NCBI GenBank assembly: GCA_020152595.1
Contig: JAIGNY010000136.1
Location: 86,536-150,535 of the forward strand
DNA from: Chiridota heheva
Lineage: Eukaryota; Echinodermata; Holothuroidea; Apodida; Chiridotidae
Direction: 5' to 3'
DNA: 64,000 nt
The notes under the pieces were generated by a model that was not told where the DNA came from, ran no database searches, and saw nothing but the letters and a program-made list of their open reading frames with translations. The translations under genes and the position numbers were made by a program. The stretch's first letter is position 1, and each line of letters starts with the position of its first letter. Shown in pieces: positions 49,780 to 62,014 of this stretch.

Positions 49780-50610
49780 TTAAATACGGACCCGTGTAAA
49801 TACGGACCCGTGTAAACACGGGCCGCGGAACCGTCCAATGGAACCGTCCGCCCCGTAACAACGGGCCGTGGAACCGTATGGAACCGTCCAATGGAACCGT
49901 CCGCCCCGTAACAATGGGCCGCGGACCCGTATGGAACCGTCCGCCCGTAATAACGGGCCGCTGGAACCGTATGGAACCGTCCGCCCGAATAACGGGCCGC
50001 GGAACCGTATGGAACCGTCCGCCCGTAACAACAGGCCGTGGAACCGTATGGAACCGTCCAATGGAACCGTCCGCCCGTAATAACGGGCAGCGGAACCGTA
50101 TGGAACCGTCCGCCCGTAATAACGGGCCGCGGAACCGTATGGAACCGTCCGCCCGTAACAACTGGCCGCGGAACCGTATGGAACCGTCCGCCCGTAACGG
50201 GCCGCTGAACCGTATGGATCCCGGAACCGTATGAATCCGGCCCCGAACCGCACAATGCCCGCACAGGGCTACGGAACCGTCAGGGACGGTCCAACGGAAC
50301 AGTATGGATCACGGAACCGCCCAATGGAACCGCCCGCCCGTAACAACGGGCGCGGAACCGCCCAATGGAACCGCCCGCCCGTAATAACGGGCCGCGGAAC
50401 CGTATGGAACCGCCCAATGGAACCGCCCGCCCGTAACAACGGGCCGCGGAACCGTATGGACTCACGGAACCGCCCAATGGAACCGTCCGCCCGTAACAAC
50501 GGGCGCTGGAACCGTATGGACTCCCGGAACCGTATGGAACCGTCCCCGGAACCGCACAATGCCCGCGCAATAGGGCTGCGGAACCGTCAGGGACAGTCCA
50601 ATGGAACCGT
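49780..50610. repeat. GC-rich hairpin-bearing tandem array in the large element
   Basis: Units of roughly 35-60 bp are built from GGAACCGTATGGAACCGTCC plus a short palindrome of the type GCCCGTAATAACGGGC. About 15 palindromes occur. A precursor-like stretch is at 48950-49120 (CCCGTAAACACGGG). The array is CpG-dense, and the open frames across it come from its low stop-codon content. Confidence 0.85.
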
Positions 50611-50734
50611 TTGGAACCATGTTTACTACAACTTAGGCGACGCGTTAACGCCCCTAAGAGGTTATCTCTCTCTCTCTCTTACCGCTACCGCTCTAGGCGC
50701 AACGCCTCTCTGAGCGTAACCTTCTCAGTAAATT

Positions 50735-51045
50735 TATTTTATATCTGAAAAGAGAAGAACATATATCCATGCGTACATACACAAATACGGCAAAGTAAGT
50801 ATGATCTTACAGACACGCTAAAGAGAGACGAGGCCTAGCAGTCTAAACAGAACATCAAAACTCTCTTAAACAGAAAAAATCTTCACTGAAAAATAAATTT
50901 CTTAAGAGAAGAACGTATGTCCATGCGTACAAACCTAAATACGGCAAAGTAACTATGATCTTACGGACACGCTAAAGAGAGACGAGGCATAGCATTCTAA
51001 ACAGAACAACAACACTTGCTTTAACAGAAAAAAAATTTAAACGAA
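50735..51045 (+). repeat. Two direct copies of a 154-bp unit
   Basis: AAGAGAAGAAC..ATGTCCATGCGTAC..AATACGGCAAAGTAA recurs with an offset of 154 bp (CCATGCGTAC at 50767 and 50921). It lies between the hairpin array and the two stem-loops of the large element. Confidence 0.85.
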
Positions 51046-51198
51046 AAAAATTTCTATCTGAAAAACTTTAGAAACCCGAGAAAACGCATCCAACGTAATG
51101 ACTTTACTAGCGCCTGGGTAGCGTGGGAAACACCAACCACTGTGTACTTAAGGTCTGTAAAGATAAAAAGGAAAGATTATTTTCCCTGTAATTAGGTC

Positions 51199-51229
51199 GT
51201 CGGAGAGACCCACCCACGGTCTCTCCGAC
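51199..51229. other. Perfect stem-loop, 12-bp arms
   Basis: GTCGGAGAGACC and GGTCTCTCCGAC are exact reverse complements separated by 7 bases. The hairpin is inside the large TIR element; its role is unknown. Confidence 0.85.
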
Positions 51230-51327
51230 ACCCCAATTTCAATCCTGAAAATTAAATATTTTATCTCAAATCTGTGAAAGAAAAATAAAAATATTCATAT
51301 GCTGTTAACGTGAAAACGAAAATAAGC

Positions 51328-51370
51328 TCGCCTGTAACAACTGTAGCTCCCTAGAGTTGTTACAGGGCGA
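51328..51370. other. Stem-loop, about 15-bp arms
   Basis: TCGCCTGTAACAACT and AGTTGTTACAGGGCGA pair with a single-base bulge around a 12-base loop. It lies 100 bp after the preceding hairpin. Confidence 0.8.
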
Positions 51371-52057
51371 CCCCACATTTACCCAGCGGTGACTACGACC
51401 CAATGCGCATGCGCCAAAATCGAAAAAGGAAATTGGCCTAATGCATACGAGAAGGTGTACTGAAATATCCTAACGTGCTAAACACTATACATAGTATAAC
51501 GCTAGGGTCACCTCGAGGCGGGTGGGGCTAAGGGAGAAAAAGACTAATTCCCGGGGCGAGAGGTCCCCTAGACAGGCACAACTTGTGCTCTAGGACCTAA
51601 AACACCCACCACGAGAGTAGGACGCTCTCGAACTAGCCACTCGCTATGTACGAATGGAGACAAAAACCCGCTATCCTAAGTGTAGGCTACAAGGGGGTAA
51701 AGTCGTGTAGGTCGGCAGAAGAAATCTCGGACCCATGGCTACCTCACCCTTCTCTCGGAAGACTTGAAAAGGCGAGCCAGATGAGAACGGGCAGCATAAA
51801 AACCCTTCAGGTAGAAGCTGCCGAAGAGAAAAGAGTTAGAAAGGTTAATTAAAATTAAAATAAAAATGACCAGTTTTCAGCGATGTTAGTGACAACAACG
51901 CGCTGAAAAAGAGTGAGGTGGAACGGAGGTATTATGGAGGTCAGGGCTTGGCTGGTTACTGCGTTTTTTAGGTTCGGTTAGAAGTGCGTTAGAATCAGGT
52001 CGTGTGACCAGATTGCATAATTATAGCATGGAAGGTAAGGTATAACTTGGAAGTAAA

Positions 52058-53932
52058 TACTAATGATACCATGTATACTAATGATACCATGTATACTAAT
52101 GATACCATGTAAACTAATGATACCATGTATACTAATGATACCATGTATACTAACGATACCATGTATACTAACGATACCATGTATACTAATGATACCATGT
52201 ATACTAATGATACCATGTATACTAATGATACCATGTATACTAATCATACCATGTATACCATGTAAACTAATGATACCATGTATACTAATGATACCATGTA
52301 TACTAATGATAATGTATATTAATGATACCATGTATACTAATGATACCATGTGTACTAATGATACCATGTGTACTAATGATACCATGTATACTAATGATAC
52401 CATGTATACTAATGATACCATGTATACTAATGATACCATACATACTAATGATACCATGTATACTAATGATACCATGTATACTAATGATACCATGTATACT
52501 AATGATACCATGTATACTAATGATACCATGTATACTAATGATACCATGTATACTAATGATACCATGTATACTAATGATACCATGTAAACTAATGATACCA
52601 TGTAAACTAATGATACCATGTAAACTAATGATACCATGTACTGTATACTAATGATACCATGTATACTAATGATACCATGTATACTAATGATACCATGTAT
52701 ACTAATGATACCATGTATACTAATGATACCATGTATACTAATGATACCATGTATACTAATGATACCATGTATACTAATGATACCATGTATACTAATGATA
52801 CCATGTATACCATGTATACTAATGATACCATAAACTAATATACTAATGATACCATGTATACTAATGATACCATGTATACTAATGATACCATGTATACTAA
52901 TGATACCATGTATACTAATGATACCATGTATACTAATGATACCATGTATACTAATGATACCATGTAAACTAATGATACCATGTACTAATGTATACTAATG
53001 ATACCATGTATACTAATGATACCATGTATACTAATGATACCATGTATACTAATGATACCATGTATACTAATGATACCATGTATACTAATGATACCATGTA
53101 TACTAATGATACCATGTATACTAATGATACCATGTATACTAATGATACCATGTAAAACTAATGATACCATGTAAACTAATGATACCATGATGTATACTAA
53201 TGATACCATGTATACTAATGATACCATGTATACTAATGATACCATGTATACTAATGATACCATGTATACTAATGATACCATGTATACTAATGATACCATG
53301 TATACTAATGATACCATGATACCATGTATACTAATGATACCATGTATATTAATGATACCATGTATACTAATGATACATGTAAACTAATGATACCATGTAT
53401 ACTAATGATACCATGTATACTAATGATACTAATGATACCATGTAAACTAATGTACTAATGATACCATGTATACTAATGATACCATGTAAACTAATGATAC
53501 CATGTATACTAATGATACCATGTATATGATATACTAATGATACCATGTAACTGTATACTAATGATACCATGTATACTAAATGATATGATATGTATACTAA
53601 TGATACCATGTATACTAATGATACCATGTATACTAATGATACCATGTATACTAATGATACCATGTATACTAATGATACCATGTATACTAATGATACCATG
53701 TATACTAATGACACCATGTATACTAATGATACCATGTATACTAATGATACCATGTATACTAATGATACCATGTATACTAATGATACCATGTATACTAATG
53801 ATACCATGTATACTAATGATACCATGTATACTAATGATACCATGTATACTAATGATACCATGTATATTAATGATACCATGCATACTAATGATACCATGTA
53901 TACTAATGATACCATGTACACTAATGATACCA
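52058..53932 (+). repeat. 18-bp minisatellite, right part
   Basis: About 104 copies of TATACTAATGATACCATG continuing in register from the left part at 43990-44181, with occasional truncated units (for example 53430-53590). Long open frames are artefacts of the 18-bp period. Confidence 0.96.
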
Positions 53933-54224
53933 TGAGTACCTGAGTGCAATTGTTTTTCCAAAATATCTCTGAAAATTTACCATTCCTTATGAGTTTAACC
54001 AACTTGTTATCTTCACTTCAATGTACAACACTTGTATACATACTGACATACTGTAAGCACCGAGTATCAAATTCATAAACCATGAAAACTAATTATAACA
54101 ACAAAATATGACTATTTTACCAAATTGCATTCTCAGTGTAATAAAGGGTAAATCATATGCTAACCAGACATCACAAATGATACAAATCCCCTTCCCGCTC
54201 ATAACTTGTTTTCCAGCCTCTGTC

Positions 54225-55150
54225 ACACTTGTCATTCCACCCTCTGTCCCACATGCCATACCATGCTACTTTCCTCCGTAGAGGAACTCATACGAGAAAA
54301 TTGAGATGCCATTCCACCACCTGATCCATATATCCTCACACCTGCATTCAAGATGATATCCAAACATATGACTTGCCACCTTACCATCCCTCCCTCTACC
54401 ACACACCGTACTACGTGCTATCCCTCCCTGTCACACATGCCATCCCTCCTTGTACTAAGTGCCATCCGCCTTGTGCCACAGGGCATTTTATGCTATCCCA
54501 CCGTCCCATATACCATCCCACCTGTAATCCAGATGTCTTCCATTACATGCCATTCTGTCCCAGATGCCATGCCACCATGTCCCATGTCATCCCACCCTTC
54601 CTCCATGCCATCCCACATGCCATCCCAGCCTGTCATAAATTCCATGACACCACCTTGTTCCATGCCACTCTGTCCCATATGCCATCCCTCCCTGTCCTAA
54701 ATGCCATATCTTATCCTGCATTCCTTGGTACCCTGTTCCACATGCCAACCTGTCCCACATGCCATCTCACCCTGTCCATATTTCACTCCATCATATCCCA
54801 ACATGCCATCCCACCTTCAACTCAATTCCTACATCTACCAATCATTATGCCACCGTTCACCTAAAATTCTTTCCTACCATCCCCTCACTTAGAACTATCA
54901 ACCCAACATGCCCCATTCACCTGTCATCCCCCTTCACCTACCATCCTCAATTATTCTACCATCCCCCATTTACCTACCATCCTCCATTCCCCAACATGCC
55001 CCATTCACCTTCCATCCCCCATCACCTGCCATCCTCAATTAAACTACCATCCTCTTTTCCCCTACCATCTTCAATTCCCCAACATGCCCCATTCACCTTC
55101 CATCCCCGTTTCACCTACTACCCCAACCCACCTTTTGTCATCCACTCATC
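54225..55150 (+). repeat. Degenerate CCAT-rich array
   Basis: The first part (to about 54830) repeats CTGTCCCACATGCCATCC-like units, resembling the intronic array at 28345-30345. The second part repeats CCCCATTCACCTNCCATCC-like units. Highly diverged, pyrimidine-rich. Confidence 0.75.
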
Positions 55151-55214
55151 TCCCAATATACTCTTAACCAACTAATCATTCCAACCTTCACTATAACCTT
55201 CACTTACTCCATTC

Positions 55215-55256
55215 ACAGATATGTAATAAGGTAGATACCAAACTTTGACATCACTC
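55215..55256 (-). repeat. Arm 1 of a distant inverted repeat
   Basis: The reverse complement (GATGTCAAAGTTTGGTATCT and on to ACCTTATTACATATCTGTGA) matches 63879-63919 on the plus strand nearly exactly, while neighbouring bases match poorly. Confidence 0.7.
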
Positions 55257-55259
55257 TCA

Positions 55260-56030
55260 AACTTTCTGTGCCAACTTTGGAACCAACATGCTAATTTTTG
55301 TACAAAACCTAGACTTTTTTTCAGTCGTCGCACCTTCAGCAAACTTTTTAAGTCGACCAACATTTTGCCGAGTAAGGGAATGGTAAAAGCAAGTAATTAT
55401 GCTAATTTTCTTTCTTTTGCTCATTAATCTAAAATATTTAGGAAAATAATTCATTGTAATGGTAACCATATTTAGTGCCTAGAAAGAAAATTCAGCTTGA
55501 ATATAACCTCAAATTTAATCGAGAGTAGCGGCATTCACTGTCTCAGTAAACTCTACATTGTGTAATGTATACCTATTCCACAAGGTTGCATCTTGCATCT
55601 TCAAGCCATTATTTGGGGTTTGGGCATAGGCCTACATCAAAACAATACACAAATGTGGCGGTTATTGTTTTAAATTAATATCTCTCATCAGTTATGACAT
55701 TGTCACCATGTAGTATTGTACATAAAGATTAAGCCAAAATGGTAAAATAGAGCTTGGCTTGGCGCTAGCAATTTAACCAATGCTTCGGAGGGAAGAAGGG
55801 GGGGAGGGGGATTTTGTCTCATAGCGAAAAAAAGTCCATAAATCGGACAAAATGACTCTTTACAAATTTTCTCGGGCACGTGGAGGAGGGAAAAAACAAT
55901 CTCATGGAAAGAGGGGTAAATCAATCTCCTGGGGGGAATTAAAATTGTTTGAAGAGTAAGTTGCAAGTTTAAGTTACTTAGGCCTAGGCCTACTTGGTTC
56001 ATTTCTGTTGACACAAGGCAGATTAGTTCT
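55260..56030. other. No recognisable gene
   Basis: Short frames only; a G-rich run near 55795-55815. Nothing supported. Confidence 0.45.
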
Positions 56031-56039
56031 TAAAATAAA

Positions 56040-57400
56040 TTAGGACTAACATCATCTTATTTTAATATGTAGCTCCTTCTTATTCAGAATGGGATACAAT
56101 TGTAAACTTACAATGACCTCCATGATCCTTATCACTCAGGATTGTGATTTGTATATTAATAAATTTTGAATAAACTTACACAGGCCCAATTATCAAGATG
56201 ACTGACAGGTGAAAAGGGCTTTCGTCACCTCATAGAAAGCCCAAACACCACCATCACAAAACACAAAGATGCCTACAAGGTTGTAAGGACTTTTTAAGAG
56301 TTCTTCATTTTAAATATTTTTAAGTAATAAATTAAATTACTTCCAACCTAGCACTCTATACTACCAGCAACCTTTATGGAGTTTAAGCTGTTGTAGGTAT
56401 ACCGTTGTAGTAGCTGTACTAGCACTACACTAACTTAGAAATCAAAGTTAACCATGCATCATTTTCTTCTTTTCCTGTGTTGCAGGATGAAGGAAGACAT
56501 TGCCTCAAGCCTTAATTGCCTTGCAACAGCCTGTTAAAGAGGGATGTTTGATTTTGAAGATGCAAGAAGGCAGAGTAACAAAATTCAGAAAAGTCTGATT
56601 GGCACCTGTACTGTACAATTATAAACACTTTTCAAGTGGCCATTAATGTGGTGTCATATAGTAATTAATTAATAGTAATTATTATAGGCGGGTTGTACGC
56701 AGAGGCGTATAGGAAGTGAGGGGGATTCTGATTTCACCTTCCCAGTTGGAAGGTAAAATTAGTATATTATTAACATCAAATTAAAAAAAGAAAAGAAAAT
56801 TATTAGGAAATTGGCAAATTACTGGAAATTTTAGTACAATCATTGGAAATTTGTGTAACCATTTAAAACATTTGGCAACATTTCCCGAAAATAACAGATT
56901 TTTCTTGAAAATTTCCGTAAAATAAAAGAAAATTGCATGAAAATCAAAGAAAATCACATGAAAATGTAGGAAATTGAATAATAGTTCCCGGAATGATAAA
57001 GAAAAATTACAGAAATTTCTTAAAAACTAGAGATTTTGTTTTGCTAGCAACAAAGACATAACCAATTTCATTATACATTCATTTGTCACAGTTTATTTCC
57101 CTAATATGATGTACTGTATGGGATATTGTATACTGGTATACCCCAATACTTACATTTTACATACAGATTTTCACAGGGGGGGGGGGGAGGCAAGTTTACC
57201 CCACTGAGTATGCCACTTAGTCATATGATATAAATCCAAAATGAGAGGATGCACAAGATGGTGAAGGGCAAGATGGTGACTTTGGAGCTCTCAAATGAAG
57301 ATCATATCAAAACTGATACCACCATTTTTATTTCACACTGGTTATTCTTTTCAAGTTAATTGAATGTCATTAATCTTTGTGACAGAAATTGTAACAAAGT
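56040..57400 (+). repeat. Old duplicated segment, copy A, with an insertion
   Basis: Landmarks shared in order with 57630-58660: GTAGCTCCTTCTTATTCAGAATG, AAATCAAAGTTAA, GTGGTGTCATA, ATAAATCCAAAATGAGAG. Copy A is split at TCATAT by about 550 bp (56665-57220). Confidence 0.5.
56700..57219. mobile_element. Probable MITE inside copy A
   Basis: Left end CAGAGGCGTATAGGAAGTGA resembles the reversed right end (TAAGTGGCATACTCAGTGGG), the CAGTGGCGTA-type terminus common to some hAT families. The interior is AAATTT-rich with a poly-G run. Confidence 0.45.
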
Positions 57401-57629
57401 TTGAATTGAGCGATCATATGAAAATTGAAGTTTCCCATGGGAGATATACAGTAGGCCTTGACTTACATGACTTAATTCATTCTCGCCTTATGGGAAATAG
57501 GGCCAGAAAACATTCTTCACCATTTTAACAGTAGGCCTACCTTGTGTAATTTATTAAACAATTAAAGCAAGCTTTTGATCAAACTGCCATTGTTGCACCC
57601 ACAATGGAAGTGACCTTTTGTGACATCTT

Positions 57630-58660
57630 AAAATAAATGTAGCACCTATTTTGTCTTAATAAGTAGCTTCCTCTATCCAGAATGAGACTTGATTTGATCA
57701 GGGTTTGATCTGAATATCATAGTACACCTTGATACACAAAAGTAAGCCTGCTGGTGTATTCAAATAAACTTGGTAAAGGTATATTTAATTAATAAATCAG
57801 ATTAATTAATAACTACTTGCAAGTAACACTATGTTTACAAATCAAAGTTAATCCTCCTATCATTTTCATGATGAATAACTAAGACGATGAATAACTAACA
57901 TGATGAATAACTAACATGATGAATAAGTAACATGATAAATAACAAACATGATGAATGGCTATAAATTTTCAGTCCAATGCATCCAAACTCAACAGAGTGT
58001 TTATAACTCACTGATGAAAACATCCTTTTAAAGTCCAAATAAATCCTCAGCCCCACACTACATGCATGACTTGGCCCTGCAGTAAACAAATCCCCAATAC
58101 CTGGCTCTTCACAATTAGTTTCATTGTGTGCTCATAGATGATTAGGAGTGTAATTACCGATGTGTAAAATCACTGAACCATCTCTGGTGGGTTTTTAAGC
58201 GCTTCTAGCAGTCTAAAAGTCATACCCGCCGAAATGGAGGTTCTTGCGGGTGAAAAGACTGAAAATTTGTAGCAAGGATTGGGAATAATGTAAATGAAGG
58301 ACATACAGCAAACATAGCAAGATGTTACCATATAGGTCTAAACTTGCCATAAAGTACCAAGGAGGGATGTATGAAAATGCAAGACAGTTTTCCAAAATTC
58401 CAAAAGGTATGACAAGTACTGTAGTGATCATTAAAGTGGTGTCATAGACATAAATCCAAAATGAGAGCATACATAGAATGGTAAAGGAGAAACTCAGCAA
58501 TTTCTGACATAAAGATAATACAAAAAAAACACACATCATTTGTATTTCATGATGCTGATTCTTTTATTACGGTTGTTGTGAGGTTCAGTGTAATCATATA
58601 GTTATACCAGAAGTTGTGACGAAGTTTGATGTAGCAACAATTTTTGTAAGTCACATGAAA
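57630..58660 (+). repeat. Old duplicated segment, copy B
   Basis: Uninterrupted counterpart of copy A: GTAGCTTCCTCTATCCAGAA, AAATCAAAGTTAA, GTGGTGTCATAGACATAAAT. A 16-bp repeat (57868-57960) lies within it. The 108-codon minus-strand frame at 58213-58539 is hydrophobic but has no recognisable family. Confidence 0.5.
57868..57960 (+). repeat. 16-bp tandem repeat
   Basis: About five copies of ATGATGAATAACTAAC. Confidence 0.85.
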
Positions 58661-58664
58661 ACAG

Positions 58665-61440
58665 TTATATTAAAACACCAAACTGATTTACTCAATGAAA
58701 TAGGGTACCTTCTTTTAATAATGAAAACATCACTGCTAACTTCCACTGATTTAACTCACATTCAGTTTTTGTGTACACTGTTGTGTTAGATATTCCACAG
58801 AAATCAAAACTTTGCATGAATTCACCAAAAAAGACAAAAATCTTATCAATCATGAGTATCAATCTTATCAATCATATTAAATGTCTATTAATAGGAACAT
58901 TTATATCACACGAGAATAATGAAGTCATGCAGCCATATTGCTCAGATGTTGCGATAAAATGTCATAGTTTCTCATTTTTGTATATGAAATATCAAAAATT
59001 ATTGTTGTTGATAATGTTTTGAATTTTCAAAATGGCCGTTTCCTGCCTAAAAGCCTAGCTCTATTGTCTATTGTTTCTAATATTTTAAAAACCGTGTGGT
59101 GACCATATCAATGGTAGTGGAAAAGTTTTAGCCATGACAGTAATGAAGGCATTTTCATGAGTTCTAAGTTTCCCCTAGCAAAGATATTTTTCCCAGAGGT
59201 ATTTCAAATTTGAAATATGTAACATTGCATGAGGCTTTCTTTAATAAAAACAGTAGCAAAGGATCATAGGAAATATCACAAAATAAGCTTCCGTGTAGCA
59301 AAATGTTCCCATTTTTAGGAAAATTTGGGTTCCATTAATAGGCATGCTGCCAGACTGTCAGTGGCCTATTTGAGGTACAGTATACAAAACTTCCAGCATG
59401 AAATTTTGTTTGTACTTAGACCTGAGTATCAAACGGAATATATTGTGTACAATGTATACAGTACTGTATATACAGTACTTGTCAGTAATAAACAGTTTTT
59501 TTTAGAAAATGTTCTATTATTTTTACTGTAACCAACTGTTCTGAAGCTTGTAGAAATGGTAGGGCTGATCAGTGGCAGAGCCAGTATTTTGATGCCAGGA
59601 GTCTTATGAATAGAAAAACTAAGTAATGCATACAAATACCTTAAATTCTCATTTCTGTGAAATAATTGTGATATTTTCAAATGTTGAAGTTTTGCATAAC
59701 TCTTTTTGCAGACAATTTCTGTGGTGTCAATGACCTTACATGGAGTATGGAAAACCTAACAATTTCAGAAGTACCAGATGTATGTTCAAAAAGGGTTGTC
59801 AAACCAGACCTAGAGAAAACATAATGAAATCCTTCCATACTGTACCATTCTTTGGAATGAAATTTAAAATTGACAATACCCTGGAAACTGCTCAACTTTG
59901 AAGTTATTGCATGAAGATAATGTTGACTATAATAAAGACACCCCCATTTAAAAGACTATGAACATCTGGCATATTTAAGAAATGTGAAAGAGCCTACAAT
60001 TCTAAGAAGAATATTTTTTAATTTGGTAAAAGACTCAATTAATTTTCAAGGTATGACTAAATAAAGTTTCAAGATTTGTTAATTTGTTTGGAATTTGTGA
60101 TATACTAAGAGGAATACATCTCAAAATCTTTCTGTAATTCTTTAAATTTATGTTCTTCAAATTCAGCTACTTGTGAATTTCAGTCTTTTCTAGATACATG
60201 ATGATTTAATGATCAAGTTACAAAACATTGCGCTCTGAGTCAAATGCAATGTTTCAAACTTCATTGACAGAGGAAAAAGAAACAAAGATTTTACAAAAGG
60301 CAATAAAGAATCATTCCCTCATTGATGTCAAAGATTATTGTGCAATATCAGCTAAAAATTAAAAATGCAGTAAATTGGTTGATTTTTAACTTATTTTGTT
60401 GGAATGTTTTGCTGTTGTAATGGTTTACATCATATTTGTAATCAATAAGTCCATGTTGTCTCTAGATATCCATAATCCCTTAATGAGTGGAGTGATTATC
60501 TTGCATTTGTAAAATATTTAAATTGTAATTTTATTTTATCCTCATTAATCAAATAATCTATGGGTTGTTTTTTAATATGAAAGTTGAATGAAGTATTCCT
60601 CTCACTTATGTATCAATGACTTCAGGTTTTCGTTGCATGCACAAGCGTTTAATATGATCACTGTAGGTTTGTTTTTGGTGAGTGTGTACATGTAGGCTTA
60701 ATATGACGTCGTTTATAACACATTGACAGTAATCCCGAGGAATAGAAGCTTTGAAGAGCCAGGGAAATGAAATTAATAGGTTTTGTACAATTATACAAAG
60801 ATCAGCCAATTTTCATGCACCCTACAGAAAATATAACTAAAAGTGTCACACTTTTGGACAAAGGTATTGGCCTGTTGTAAATATCTAGCTGTAACTTAAC
60901 CACAATTAATAAAGGCTTTGGCTAGGCCCACTTAACTCTACTAATGTAGACATTAACAATTTGGGTAATGGCTGTTAGGATTTTTCTGCGAGAGTATAAG
61001 CTCGCATGCGAGTGGAGTGACAAACAAAAACATAAAAAGACAAAAATAATGCTTGCTAGGAAACTGTGAAGCCTAAGCACATTGCTGTTACTGCTTAGGC
61101 CCCTAATAATATGAAATTTTAAATCACAGACCAGGGATATTTTACAAATAATTGAATGAATTGGCCAGGACAGATAAAAACTTAAAACCAGAACCAAAAG
61201 GTTTTGTGGTTCGAATGCTTTTTTCATATGCCGATTGATTAGCAAGTTTCGTATTAAGTGTGATGTCATTGCATATCATGAAAAAAAATTCAGGATATTC
61301 GTACGCCATGACCACCATGCATGATGCAGATACATAAAATAGACATACCTATTGACAACACTAGCATGTGCACAATAATTAACAACATTATCATAGCAAG
61401 TATGATGCAAAACAGACAAACGGTTGCCTATGTATCGTAT
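58665..61440. other. No recognisable gene
   Basis: AT-rich DNA. Open frames are short and resemble nothing I know. ABCD3 upstream exons were sought here on the minus strand and not found. Confidence 0.45.
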
Positions 61441-62014
61441 TTGAAGAATTTAGCTTAAGCCCCGCCTACTAATTATTATGCATGGTATCACCACCAAAAC
61501 TCAATAAGGCACATCAACAGACCATGTGCTATCTGTGTATCACATATGACTTAAATCCAGTTTATCATTCTTTAGATAGAGTGATTACAAGCCTTTTTTA
61601 GCAAAATCATATTAAGCCCTGCCCACTATGCATACTAATGATATTTAACATTTTTATACCAAAACATGTAGACATTAGCAAACATCATAACTGTACCAAT
61701 TATGAACAAAATATATGTGGTTGTTATAATATGAGCATTTTAAAATAATTACAACAAGCCCCCCCTACTAATTAATATGCATGACATCATCACCAACAAC
61801 AAGAGGGCACATCTACGGACCGTGGGCAATCTGTGTACCACATATGACTTGAATACAGTTTATAGTTCTTTAGATATCGTGTTTACAGGCTAATTTCAGC
61901 AAAATCATATTAAGCCCAACTCACTATGAATATTAATGAAATTCAAAGTTTTTATACTATGAACATGTACACACCAGCAAACATCATAACTACCTAATAT
62001 GAAACAAAACATAT

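Larger units (their letters stand above)
44182..52057. mobile_element. 7.9-kb non-coding DNA transposon with long TIRs (copy 1)
   Basis: The outermost bases are TTTAC at the left and GTAAA at the right. About 145 bp of the left end (to about 44351) match the reverse complement of 51912-52057 almost perfectly, apart from about 25 extra bases at the extreme left. It sits inside an 18-bp minisatellite; the array breaks at ...CATGTA and resumes at TACTAATG, consistent with a TA target duplication (44180-44181 and 52058-52059). The interior is visibly richer in G+C and CpG than its surroundings. No transposase, polymerase or capsid-like frame is seen; the longest open frame (under 190 codons) lies in a repeat array. 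I infer a non-autonomous cut-and-paste element of an unassigned family. Confidence 0.85.

Noticed and set aside
49780-50610. CRISPR-like array
   Set aside because: Palindromic repeats are present, but spacing is irregular, there are no unique spacers, and the context is an animal genome and a transposon.
44182-52057. Maverick/Polinton, Helitron or viral insertion
   Set aside because: No polymerase, integrase, ATPase, helicase or capsid-like frame; the ends are TIRs with a TA-like junction rather than Helitron or Maverick ends.
51978-54002. Frames of about 220 codons (MVSLVYMVSLVY) over the 18-bp array
   Set aside because: Simple repeat translation; open in several frames on both strands.
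58213-58539. 108-codon hydrophobic minus-strand frame as an upstream ABCD3 membrane exon
   Set aside because: It has no similarity to ABCD3 N-terminal sequence, and it lies in an old duplicated repeat whose other copy does not keep the frame.
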